This document shows positions 24,944 through 32,969 of a stretch of 50,167 nucleotides of DNA, piece after piece (the first letter of the stretch is position 1; the number at the start of each line of letters is the position of its first letter). Location of the stretch: assembly GCA_947474675.1 (NCBI GenBank), contig CANJKA010000015.1:1-50167 (forward strand), read 5' to 3'. Under the pieces are notes generated by a model, which worked only from the letters and a program-made list of their open reading frames with translations, ran no database searches and was not told the DNA's origin. The translations under genes were made by a program, and so were the position numbers. This DNA comes from Flavobacteriales bacterium. GTDB lineage: Bacteria; Bacteroidota; Bacteroidia; Flavobacteriales_D; Crocinitomicaceae.

Positions 24944-25678
24944 ATGTCAAAAAAATATTTTTTTATTTTCGTTTTAGCACTTATTTATATTTCTTCATGT
25001 GCTGTTAGAGATTTAAATAAATTGACAAATGAAAGTACATCTTTGAACCTTAGTAGGCAGGGTTTAAGCGAAATTCCAGTAACTGTTTTTGAAAATAAAC
25101 AATTAAAAGTATTAAAACTTTTTGGAAATCATTTAACAGAAATATCTTCAAGAATTGGTGAGTTAACAGAATTAGAAGAGTTATATATAGGGAATAATGA
25201 TTTAACTTCTCTTCCGCCAGAAATTGGAAAACTGAAAAAATTAAAGATACTTTCAGTTCAATATAATAAATTAGATACTCTTCCTTCAGAAATTGGGAGT
25301 TTAGAGAATTTAATTCAATTGTGGTTGAATCAGAACCGATTACAATCTCTTCCTTCTGAAATAGGTAATTTAAAAAATCTAGTAACCTTCAAATTGGAAT
25401 TTAATTCATTAACTCAATTACCTAAAGAGATTGGTGATTGTGAATCGCTTGGATTTATCTATTTAGGAAGAAATAATCTTACAGAAATTCCTCAATCTTT
25501 CAGTCAGTTAACGCATTTAAAAGAAATTTATTTAGCCGGAGCTGGAATATTAATAGATGTCCCAGAAACTTTTTGTTCGATGCGTTACTTAGAAATCCTA
25601 GAAATTGATAAAACAACAGCAATTCCAGCATGTTTAATCGTTTATCAAGCGAATAGGTTGAGGATAATTCAGAGGTAG
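24944..25678 (+). CDS. Leucine-rich-repeat lipoprotein
   Basis: 244 residues. A lipoprotein signal peptide ends in the lipobox ISSC (~C19), so the mature protein should be lipid-anchored. About eight LRRs of ~23 residues follow (~35-225), with the pattern LxxLxLxxNxLxxLPxEIGxL, e.g. LKILSVQYNKLDTLPSEIG and LIQLWLNQNRLQSLPSEIG. LRRs bind proteins; the partner is unknown. It has no enzymatic domain. The stop is followed by a 21-bp-spaced repeat (25676-25707) and a copy of the CTTATATG repeat. Confidence 0.88.
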   Translation: MSKKYFFIFVLALIYISSCAVRDLNKLTNESTSLNLSRQGLSEIPVTVFENKQLKVLKLFGNHLTEISSRIGELTELEELYIGNNDLTSLPPEIGKLKKLKILSVQYNKLDTLPSEIGSLENLIQLWLNQNRLQSLPSEIGNLKNLVTFKLEFNSLTQLPKEIGDCESLGFIYLGRNNLTEIPQSFSQLTHLKEIYLAGAGILIDVPETFCSMRYLEILEIDKTTAIPACLIVYQANRLRIIQR

Positions 25679-25707
25679 GTGTTGGGTATTAGGTTTTAGG
25701 TGTTGGG
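25676..25707. repeat. Short tandem repeat TAGGTGTTGGG, period 21
   Basis: TAGGTGTTGGG occurs at 25676-25686 and again at 25697-25707, separated by TATTAGGTTT. Similar words occur inverted near 27440-27460 (AAAACCTAATACCTA). The second half of the first copy overlaps the stop of the LRR gene. Confidence 0.5.
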
Positions 25708-25762
25708 CTGAGTAGGTTATTAGTTGTTAGCTTTTAGTGTATTTTTTTTTTATAACACAGCA

Positions 25763-25794
25763 CTTATATGTCCTTATATGCCTTATATGGTTCA
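25763..25794. repeat. Distant copy of the dispersed 'CTTATATG' repeat
   Basis: CTTATATGTCCTTATATG followed by CCTTATATGGTTCA, preceded by AACACAGCA. It nearly matches the copies around hisS/hutH, 15 kb away. It sits in the spacer between the LRR gene and the CPBP protease. Confidence 0.7.
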
Positions 25795-25822
25795 TTTTTT
25801 TTTTTTACTCTCACTCTAAAAC

Positions 25823-26374
25823 TCAAACCTCCTTCTTTGTAATAGCAACAAACAAAACCAAATCATACGAAAAATGCGCACCGATACAAAACCAAAGCCC
25901 AAAATGTTCGTACCCATAAGAAATCAATAAAATAAAAGGCAACACTATCAAACCATACAAAGATTTACGCCAATTAAATGGATTCAAATACCCGTGAATT
26001 GCTACAAAAACGATTGAAGTCACCCAAATTCCACAATAATGTTGAACGCCAACACGAAACAACAGTTCTTCCCCAATTCCAGCACAGAGAGATAAAAAGA
26101 CAGTATCAAACCATTTTAAATTCATGTTTTTGATCATGGTTTCCATTTTATCTGGAAGTTCATCAAAAACGGGAGCGTTTAAAAAAAGTAAAGCAAAAAA
26201 AGCATATAGAATTCCGAATTCAACACCTAATCCAGAACGAATGTCCAAAACAGAACTTAATTGAAGAAAATCAAGGATAGAAAAATTTTCGAAATACCAT
26301 AATACCCAAAAAGCGGGAAGAGGAAAAACGAGAAGTGTGATCCATCCGAAGAGGTGAAGTTTGTATTTGCTCAA
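25823..26374 (-). CDS. CPBP-family intramembrane protease (Abi/CAAX protease-like)
   Basis: 183 residues with several membrane helices. The family's active-site motif is present as GEELLFRVGVQ (EExxxR type, ~110-120). The second motif region FVAIHGYLNP contains a His, and IGAHFSYDLVLF the last conserved His. Members include type II CAAX prenyl proteases and bacteriocin-immunity/Abi proteins; the target here is unknown. It is shorter than many members. Convergent with the LRR gene. Confidence 0.82.
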   Translation of the reverse strand: MSKYKLHLFGWITLLVFPLPAFWVLWYFENFSILDFLQLSSVLDIRSGLGVEFGILYAFFALLFLNAPVFDELPDKMETMIKNMNLKWFDTVFLSLCAGIGEELLFRVGVQHYCGIWVTSIVFVAIHGYLNPFNWRKSLYGLIVLPFILLISYGYEHFGLWFCIGAHFSYDLVLFVAITKKEV

Positions 26375-26478
26375 AATGTATTTTTAATTTGACGAAAATA
26401 CTCTTTTTTCTATGAAATAGTCGGATTAATGCTAACTTTATACTTCATTATTTACAAGCAATTTTAATACACAAAATT

Positions 26479-26781
26479 ATGTTCTCAGTTATTTATTCTT
26501 TTGAAGTAAAACCCGATTGTGTTGAAACGTTTATAACAGCTTGGAAAAAAATGACTGTGTTATTATATACAAGAGAAGGATCGATGGGATCTCGTTTGCA
26601 CAAAGTAAATAACACAAAATATGTAGCATATGCTCAATGGCCCGACAAAGAAACATGGTCAAAAGAAAAAGTAAACCTTCCTAAAAGTGCCATAGAATAC
26701 CACCGAGCAATGAGCGAAAGTTGTATCGAAATTAAAACGGATTATGCTATGGAAATGATAGAGGATTTGATTCAAAAATGA
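26479..26781 (+). CDS. ABM (antibiotic biosynthesis monooxygenase) domain protein
   Basis: 100 residues, single ABM ferredoxin-like domain: MFSVIYSFEVKPDCVETFITAWKKM at the N-terminus (each end of the first strand and helix), GSMGSRLHK, and YVAYAQWPDKETW. Family members act as small dimeric monooxygenases or as folds that bind small molecules. The substrate is unknown. It is not in an operon with oxidative enzymes. Confidence 0.82.
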   Translation: MFSVIYSFEVKPDCVETFITAWKKMTVLLYTREGSMGSRLHKVNNTKYVAYAQWPDKETWSKEKVNLPKSAIEYHRAMSESCIEIKTDYAMEMIEDLIQK

Positions 26782-26887
26782 TTTTTATGATGTTTGATTT
26801 TTAATGTTTGAAGTTGGATGATATTTCTAATCAAGAAACAATTACAAAAAAAAATAACAGACAAATTCAATTAAAAATGTATAGTAA

Positions 26888-27259
26888 GTGAAAGCAAGAG
26901 TTTTAACATCTTTATTAATCTTTTTAACTATTATTTTAGCAAGTTACAGTTTAAGACTTATTTCATTAGATTCTTCTTGGTTTGAAAGATCTTTACCAAT
27001 CTCATATCTAAGTTATTATCTTAGCTTTGTTTTTCCATTTTTGAGTGTGTTCTTGTTTTTTCAAAAGTTTGTAAAGATAATTTCATTTATCACAACCTTG
27101 ATTTTATTTCTTTGTTTACTTTATGGTTTTTCCTATATTGGTTCTGTTCAAATGCTTTCTACTTACTTAAAATTTACAATTTGCTTTATAGTGTCAATAA
27201 TTGTTTTAATATCAATCATAGCAATGCAAAATCGTAAAGATTCAAAAAATATTATTTAA
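26888..27259 (+). CDS. Hypothetical multi-pass membrane protein
   Basis: 123 residues, very hydrophobic, with about four predicted helices (~5-25, ~40-60, ~63-84, ~95-112) and a charged tail (MQNRKDSKN). The start is a GTG; the ATG at 26877 is in another frame and quickly meets a stop. No family is recognised. Hydrophobic composition and even AT-rich codon use suggest it may be real, but an ORF of this length in AT-rich DNA could be chance. Confidence 0.45.
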   Translation: MKARVLTSLLIFLTIILASYSLRLISLDSSWFERSLPISYLSYYLSFVFPFLSVFLFFQKFVKIISFITTLILFLCLLYGFSYIGSVQMLSTYLKFTICFIVSIIVLISIIAMQNRKDSKNII

Positions 27260-27371
27260 GAGACTTTATCAGTTCTTTTTATATTTTAAACGAATTTTAG
27301 ATTCTGTAAATCAATCATTAATCAATCAACATTGAAAATCTTTCAATAACAATTATTCACCTATTAATCTA

Positions 27372-27413
27372 TAATTTGTAATTTGTAATTTGTAATTTGT
27401 AATTTGTAATTTT
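27372..27413. repeat. Tandem 7-bp repeat (TAATTTG)n
   Basis: Five consecutive TAATTTG units (27372-27406) plus one variant TAATTTT (27407-27413). Similar words occur at 5108-5131. Such heptamer arrays can expand and contract; this one is downstream of both neighbours, where it would not switch a gene. Confidence 0.8.
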
Positions 27414-27452
27414 CAATCTATAATCAAACATTAAACATCCAACATCAAAAAC

Positions 27453-28223
27453 CTAATACCTAAGATGTCTCACCGTTTCCCCCTTATTCATCAACTGTTT
27501 CAAAGACTCAATTCCAATTTCCAAATGTCTATCGACAAATTCAGTCGTTGCTTTGTTATCACTTTCAGCAGTTTTAACTCCTTCTGGGGTCATGGGTGAA
27601 TCCGAAACTAATAAAAGTGCTCCTGTTGGTATTTTATTCGCAAAACCAACAATGAAAATGGTAGCTGTTTCCATATCTATCGCCATTGCACGAACACTAT
27701 TTAGATATTCTTTGAATTTTTCATCGTGTTCCCAAACTCTTCTGTTGGTTGTATAGCATGTTCCTGTCCAATAATCACAATTGTAATCACGGATTGTTGT
27801 GGAAATAGCTTTTTGAAGAGCAAATGAAGGCATTGCAGGTACTTCTGGTGGAAAATAATCATTACTTGTTCCTTCTCCTCTGATTGCTGCAATTGGTAGT
27901 ATTAAATCTCCGACTTTATTTTTTGTTTTTAATCCACCACATTTCCCTAAAAACAAAACAGCTTTTGGTTTAATGGCAGAAAGTAAATCCATACAAGTTG
28001 CTGCTGAAGCACTTCCCATTCCAAAATTAATAATTGTTATTCCATTGGCTGTTGCACATTGCATTGGTTTGTCTTTTCCAATAACAGATACATTATTTTG
28101 AGTAGCAAATTTCTCTACATAATTATGAAAATTACACAACAAGATATATTCTCCAAAATTCTCTAATGCTTCGCCTGTGTATCTAGGTAACCAGTTGTCG
28201 ACAATGTCTTTTTTCGTTTTCAT
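27453..28223 (-). CDS. amn: AMP nucleosidase, short Bacteroidetes form
   Basis: About 256 residues. It hydrolyses AMP to adenine and ribose 5-phosphate and belongs to the phosphorylase/nucleosidase superfamily. Recognised by NFGMGSASAATCMDLL (~67-82), FLGKCGGLKTKNKVGDLI, RGEGTSNDYFPPEVPA, MAIDMETATIF (substrate-binding ME motif) and VSDSPMTPEGVKT. I chose ATG 28223 (MKTKKDIVDNWLPRYTG); an upstream GTG at 28247 adds an atypical VQRLKEKN. It lacks the N-terminal regulatory domain of the E. coli enzyme, as usual in this phylum. Confidence 0.9.
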   Translation of the reverse strand: MKTKKDIVDNWLPRYTGEALENFGEYILLCNFHNYVEKFATQNNVSVIGKDKPMQCATANGITIINFGMGSASAATCMDLLSAIKPKAVLFLGKCGGLKTKNKVGDLILPIAAIRGEGTSNDYFPPEVPAMPSFALQKAISTTIRDYNCDYWTGTCYTTNRRVWEHDEKFKEYLNSVRAMAIDMETATIFIVGFANKIPTGALLLVSDSPMTPEGVKTAESDNKATTEFVDRHLEIGIESLKQLMNKGETVRHLRY

Positions 28224-28300
28224 ATTTTTTTCTTTTAAACGTTGCACTGCAACGATTGTATGGAGGTTGGGTCATTGTAAGTAATGAACTTATGTCAGTC

Positions 28301-30337
28301 TTATTTTTTCAAAAACCCATAGGTTTTACCATAGTAAAGCATTTGTTCTTCAAAGCTTTGCGTATTTTCTATTTTTATGTCGATGATTTCTCCTTTAGCA
28401 TCTAATACTGGAACAAAAACAGGATTCACAAATCCATTATAAGGAGCAATGTCCAATGGTTTCACTCTTTCCAAAACCTCTTGGTGAATTTTAGCATTTA
28501 CTTTTACACCGTAAGTTTCTACTAATTTTTTACCTGCAGCATAATCTCCTTCTGAAGTTATACGTTGGATGTCACGTAATAATTGTCCGATTAATACACG
28601 CATTCTTTGGTAATCTTTGATGTCATAATATGTTTTACCATTTTTGACAACTTTCACGATTACATTATCAATCATACCTTTTTCGAAAACCCATGAACAT
28701 ACCAATTGTCTGTTTTGCATGTGTTCTTCTTCTACTTGTTTTCCTAATTCAAGTCGTTGAAGTTGTGTCAACATTCCGTTTCTGATATATCCATCGTATT
28801 CAGCTTTTCCAACTTCTAATGAAGGAATTAAACCGATATCAACCATTTTTTGGTCCATAATGTAATATAAACCAACCAAATCAGCTCTTGCTTCCTCTAA
28901 GGTACTCGCATAGTTTTTCAATGTTTCAGATGGTTGACCAATTCCTTTGTTAATCTGACCCGAAGCATGTCCAATAACTTCATGAAGTGCCGTGTGCATT
29001 TTACCTGCCAAAGCGCCGTATTTCTCAGCACGATCAATTTCTTCTTGGTCATGAGCAAATTCTTTCACAATTCCAGGGCCACCAGCTTTTTCATAAGCAG
29101 CAATTACATTTCCTAAACTAACTGATTTAGAACCGTGTTGTTCTCTTATCCAGTTGTTGTTTGGGAGATTTACTCCAATTGGTGTAGCAGGAGAAGCATC
29201 ACCAGATTCACTTGCAACTTGAATAACTTTGTAACTTACACCTTTCACATTTTTCTTTTTGTGTTCCGGTAAAATAGTTGAGTTATCTTCGAACCATTGC
29301 GCGTTTTCTGCAACCATTTTCATTTGTTTAGACGCTTCGAAATCGGTGATTTGTACCATACTTTCATAAGATCCTCTTTTTCCAATCGCATCTCCGTACG
29401 TTTCAATAAACCCATTAATCCAGTCGATATCTCCTTTTGTAGAAGATGCCCATAAGATGTTGTATTCATCCCAAGTTTCTAAATTTCCTGTTTGGTAAAA
29501 CTCAATTAATTTGGCGATTGCTTTATTTTGAGTATCATTTTCAGTTACAGTTAAGGCTTTTGTCAACCAAAAAATAATTTGATCAATTGCTTTTCCGTAT
29601 CTTCCTCCTGATTTCCAAGTGTCTTCAACTAATTTGCCATTTTTCAAGATAAGAGTAGAATTTAAACCTATTTCTAATGGAGTTGCATCGTTTACATCAA
29701 TTTTAGAAGCGTAAAATTTCTCTGTCATTTTTTGAGTTACACCTTCTCCATAAAAATTATTAGCTGAAGAAGTGATCATGTCAACGTTTGAATTTTTATC
29801 TTTACGTTTCATCGCTTTATTTGCGTCAAACATTACAGAAGTTGCTTCCTTACTGATAGTAGATTTTGTTGCTTTTACTAATTCTGCGAAATATTCTTTT
29901 GGAAATTCAGGCATGATTTTATCCATTCCATAGTGATGGTGAATTCCATTTGAAAACCAAACTCTTTTTGAATAGGTGATGAAATTATACCAATCGTCGC
30001 TATCTTTGTCTCCTTTGTAATTTCCAACAATTGATTCTAAACAATGACGAATTTCAAGATTGAATTCATTGTTTTGATCATAAATTATATCCCGACCTGA
30101 TAATCCAGCTTGTGCTAAATAAAAGACCAATTTTTTCTGACTAAGGGTCAATTTATCAAATCCTTCAATATCATAACGAATGACTTGAATATCAGCAAAA
30201 CGGTCAACTTGTTTCGCATTAGGAACTTTTCTAATTACTTTATTACCTTCCGTTAAGTTTTCATTTCCACTTTCTCCGCAACTGATTAATAAAGAAGTCG
30301 AAAAAAGTACAAGTACTGCTTTGTTTCTGAAATTCAT
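28301..30337 (-). CDS. M49-family (dipeptidyl-peptidase III-like) zinc peptidase lipoprotein
   Basis: 678 residues. The signal peptide ends in a lipobox (STSLLISC, ~C20), so the protein should be a lipoprotein, unlike cytosolic eukaryotic DPP III. The zinc motif of M49 is HEVIGH (H452-H457), six residues long as in this family, and the second motif with the third ligand is EEARAD (E481-D486). These enzymes remove dipeptides from peptide N-termini. Some database entries misname this family as dihydrofolate reductase. It stands alone, with HexxGH spacing and family length intact, so it is probably active in peptide scavenging. Confidence 0.9.
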   Translation of the reverse strand: MNFRNKAVLVLFSTSLLISCGESGNENLTEGNKVIRKVPNAKQVDRFADIQVIRYDIEGFDKLTLSQKKLVFYLAQAGLSGRDIIYDQNNEFNLEIRHCLESIVGNYKGDKDSDDWYNFITYSKRVWFSNGIHHHYGMDKIMPEFPKEYFAELVKATKSTISKEATSVMFDANKAMKRKDKNSNVDMITSSANNFYGEGVTQKMTEKFYASKIDVNDATPLEIGLNSTLILKNGKLVEDTWKSGGRYGKAIDQIIFWLTKALTVTENDTQNKAIAKLIEFYQTGNLETWDEYNILWASSTKGDIDWINGFIETYGDAIGKRGSYESMVQITDFEASKQMKMVAENAQWFEDNSTILPEHKKKNVKGVSYKVIQVASESGDASPATPIGVNLPNNNWIREQHGSKSVSLGNVIAAYEKAGGPGIVKEFAHDQEEIDRAEKYGALAGKMHTALHEVIGHASGQINKGIGQPSETLKNYASTLEEARADLVGLYYIMDQKMVDIGLIPSLEVGKAEYDGYIRNGMLTQLQRLELGKQVEEEHMQNRQLVCSWVFEKGMIDNVIVKVVKNGKTYYDIKDYQRMRVLIGQLLRDIQRITSEGDYAAGKKLVETYGVKVNAKIHQEVLERVKPLDIAPYNGFVNPVFVPVLDAKGEIIDIKIENTQSFEEQMLYYGKTYGFLKK

Positions 30338-30445
30338 GATAAATAATTTATTTGGATTTAAAAGTAATAAAAAAACATCATCTTTTAATTTAATTAAATA
30401 ATAAAAATAATTTTTACAAAAGCGGAAATGATTAAAATATTATCT

Positions 30446-30453
30446 TATATTTG
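30446..30453 (+). promoter_or_regulatory. Candidate -7 box and AT palindrome before the BRO-N gene
   Basis: TATATTTG matches TAnnTTTG. It is followed at ~30458-30475 by the near-palindrome TATATTAATCAATATATTA, just before the ATG at 30482, which is a plausible operator, for instance for autoregulation. Not proven. Confidence 0.4.
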
Positions 30454-30481
30454 ATTATATATTAATCAATATATTAAAAAA

Positions 30482-31300
30482 ATGAAACATAAAGATACAA
30501 TTCAATTATTCGAAAATAAATCTGTAAGAACAATTTGGGATGAAGATCAAGAAAAATGGTTTATTTCAATCATTGATGTAATTCAGATATTAACTGAAAG
30601 TATTGATCCAAATGCCTATTGGAGAAAGATGAAACAACGTTTGAAAACGGAAGGAAATGAAACCGTGACGAATTGTCACAGTTTGAAAATGTTGTCGCCC
30701 GACAATAAAATGAGATTAACAGATGTCGCTGATACTGAACAGCTTTTTCGTTTGATACAATCTGTGCCATCCCCAAAAGCTGAACCTTTTAAATTATGGT
30801 TGGCTCAAGTTGCTGCTGAACGTTTAGATGAAATGCAAGATCCAGAATTAAGTGTTGATAGAGCTTTAGAGCAATACGTTAAATTGGGTTATTCTGAAAA
30901 TTGGATAAATCAGCGATTAAAAAGTATTGAAATTCGAAATGAGTTAACAAATGAATGGAAAGAACGAGGTGTAAAACAAGGTTTTCAATTTGCTACTTTA
31001 ACTGATGTAATTACGAAAACTTGGTCAGGAAATACAACAAAGGCATACAAAGTTTTAAAAGGTTTAAGAAAAGAAAATCTCAGAGATAATATGACTAACA
31101 CTGAGTTGATTTTAAATATGTTGGCAGAAGCTTCTACAAAAGATATATCTCAAGCAATACAGCCAGTTACTTTTGAAGAAAGTAAAACAATCGCTCATCA
31201 AGGCGGAAACGTAGCAAATGTGGCAAGAAAAGAATTGGAAATTAGAACAGGTAAAAAAGTGGTTTCCGCTTTTAGTCCAAATAAAAAAATTGAAAAATAG
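30482..31300 (+). CDS. BRO-N / DinD-like protein
   Basis: 272 residues. Residues ~5-110 form a BRO-N domain (VRTIWDEDQEKWFISIIDVIQIL, then LTDVADTEQLFRLIQSVPS). The C-terminal half (RNELTNEWKERGVKQGFQ, LTDVITKTWSG, KENLRDNMTNTELILNMLAEAST, then QGGNVANVARKELE) matches DNA-damage-inducible DinD proteins. BRO-N domains are found in phage antirepressors; DinD modulates RecA in E. coli. No phage genes are near, so it is likely a chromosomal single gene. Function here is inferred by similarity only. Confidence 0.83.
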   Translation: MKHKDTIQLFENKSVRTIWDEDQEKWFISIIDVIQILTESIDPNAYWRKMKQRLKTEGNETVTNCHSLKMLSPDNKMRLTDVADTEQLFRLIQSVPSPKAEPFKLWLAQVAAERLDEMQDPELSVDRALEQYVKLGYSENWINQRLKSIEIRNELTNEWKERGVKQGFQFATLTDVITKTWSGNTTKAYKVLKGLRKENLRDNMTNTELILNMLAEASTKDISQAIQPVTFEESKTIAHQGGNVANVARKELEIRTGKKVVSAFSPNKKIEK

Positions 31301-31303
31301 AAG

Positions 31304-31501
31304 TTATTTAGAATAAATATGTATCACATATCTAGAAATCGGAGTAGGGAAAGGAACCACTTTTTCAAGAACAATAACCTGTTTTCCTTTTTGAATTTCT
31401 TCAAATTGTTCTTTTGATGGGATTACAAAATTTTGCCAATCTTCTTTAGGATTTAGATTGTAAATAGGGTATTTCCAATAGTAGAAAGCAATAGCCTTAC
31501 T
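31304..31501 (-). pseudogene. Coding-like stretch without a start, downstream of the Imm49-like gene
   Basis: The minus strand is open from 31501 to a TAA at 31304-31306 and reads as protein (AIAFYYWKYPIYNLNPKEDW…KVVPFPTPISRYVIHIYSK). No ATG, GTG or TTG lies near its beginning. Its frame is shifted by one base from the upstream 259-residue gene, whose stop (31497-31499) falls inside it. So this is either the frameshifted C-terminus of that gene or a remnant of another gene. No family is recognised. Confidence 0.45.
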
Positions 31502-32276
31502 TTAAATAATCATAAGGTATTTCGTATTTTTCTAATGGCTTTATTGGTAATAATTCTCTAGGAACCAATTTACTTTTCACTTCTACTTCAATACCTTTTC
31601 TCCATGCTAATTTTGCATATCCTAGACCTAAGGGAGAAATATATTGATTTAAAACAGGGTTGTCAAATCTTTTTTTATGAATTTTAGGACTCGTTAATTT
31701 TTCTAAAACTTCTTCCATTTTATTTTTATCATTCGAATGTAAAGCTTTATAGAATTCATAATCATCCCTCATCCCATCTTCCTTTTTAGAAAGTTTTTTT
31801 AATGTTTTGGTTTCAATTATATTTAAATTTCTTTCTATTCCAATAATATCATTTGACATAAAAAACTGAATTGTATTGCACCAAATAGTGGATTCACCAA
31901 TTTTCACCATGTCATCCATACTTAACTCAGCATTGATAGATTTTATGTAACGCAATTTTGAATATCTAGCAATTAACTCTTCATCATCACTTAAAGTAGC
32001 ATATAAAGGATGTGAGATTGAATAATCTAAAAACCTACTATTACTGACCTTCATATAATACTCATCAAGCCATCCGCAATAAAAAAATCTTCTTTTTGCT
32101 TCATTAAAATTATGATTTATTATATCAGATGTAGAAATAATTTGATTATCATTCCATAAAGAACTTGCCACTCTACCTAGATCTACTGTTTCTTTATATA
32201 ATTCTACAGTTATTGGTTTCTCAATTTCGTTATTCAAACTTTGTTTCGTTATCTGATCCAATGTAAATAATGCCAT
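31497..32276 (-). CDS. Imm49-like protein (possible immunity protein)
   Basis: 259 residues, soluble, mostly helical and charged. The C-terminal block NQYISPLGLGYAKLAWRKGIEVEV and the ending LLPIKPLEKYEIPYDYLK resemble proteins I recall annotated as immunity 49 family, which protect against polymorphic toxins. The middle (RFFYCGWLDEYYMKVSNS, STIWCNTIQFFMSNDI) has no catalytic motif. No toxin gene is adjacent. The stop is followed by a coding-like stretch in the +1 frame (31304-31501). The family assignment rests on memory of motif similarity and is moderate. Confidence 0.6.
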   Translation of the reverse strand: MALFTLDQITKQSLNNEIEKPITVELYKETVDLGRVASSLWNDNQIISTSDIINHNFNEAKRRFFYCGWLDEYYMKVSNSRFLDYSISHPLYATLSDDEELIARYSKLRYIKSINAELSMDDMVKIGESTIWCNTIQFFMSNDIIGIERNLNIIETKTLKKLSKKEDGMRDDYEFYKALHSNDKNKMEEVLEKLTSPKIHKKRFDNPVLNQYISPLGLGYAKLAWRKGIEVEVKSKLVPRELLPIKPLEKYEIPYDYLK

Positions 32277-32300
32277 AATTAGTTTGATTTTTCTAAGTTT

Positions 32301-32324
32301 CTCCCTTAGGGGATTAAGGGGGAG
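32301..32324. repeat. Short GC-rich hairpin between two minus-strand genes
   Basis: CTCCCTTA (32301-32308) pairs with TAAGGGGGAG (32315-32324) across GGGGAT. It is G/C-rich against an AT-rich background. It could be a transcription terminator for the DUF1684 remnant or a dispersed repeat. Confidence 0.5.
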
Positions 32325-32366
32325 GATAATACGGTTAAATAAAAAAGGAAATACTAAATTAAAAAA

Positions 32367-32969
32367 TCAATACTCCTTAGAAACATATTTCTCACCAGCC
32401 TCAATTCCAATCAAAAGCGTATTCTCAGCCGGTGGAATAGGGCAGGAGAAGTGATGAGAATAAGCACAATATGGATTATAAGCCAAATTGAAATCAATAA
32501 GTACAAAAGTTGCACGAGTGATTTTAAAATCCAAATATCTTCCACCACCATATGTCGTTATAGTACTGGTAGAATCTTTAAAAGGGATAAATAGATAGTC
32601 TTCCATTCCTTTTACTTTTGAAAGTGCAATATTTTGGTAAACGGTTAAACGTTGTTTTTGATTGTTAATGGTGAAATCTACATAGCCATATCTTCGGTAA
32701 ACGGGGGTTCTTTCGCTTGAAGTTTGCATTTTGAACTTTTTACCTTTATCAATCCTGAATATTGCGTTCAATTTTAAGGATTCTGAAACGTCTTAATAAT
32801 CCAATCCTACAAATTCTATTATTTCTACTTGATTTAAAATATGAGAATTAGTATCCATTAATTCCGCTAAATGTTCTTTTCGAAGTTGACTGATACTATC
32901 AGAATAAGACTGAGCATTTAAATTGAATATGCTTTGAATAATAAAAAGAAGAAACAGAATATTTTTCAT
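32367..32969 (-). pseudogene. DUF1684 gene broken by an in-frame stop
   Basis: Read as one frame, the gene begins at ATG 32969 with a signal peptide (MKNILFLLFIIQSIFNLNAQ), overlapping the stop of yggS by four bases (ATGA). After 58 codons (…EFVGLDY) it meets TAA at 32793-32795, then continues in the same frame to 32367. The remainder holds the DUF1684 core: FKMQTSSERTPVYRRYGYVDF, GGGRYLDFKITRA, and DFNLAYNPYCAYSHHFSCPIPPAEN. The joined length, ~200 residues, is normal for DUF1684. An in-frame restart at 32771 would give 134 residues without a signal peptide. Most likely a recent nonsense mutation or a sequencing error. Confidence 0.85.

Noticed and set aside
27286..27452. Possible CRISPR array because of short repeated units
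   Set aside because: Units are 7 bp, contiguous, with no unique spacers and no cas genes nearby.
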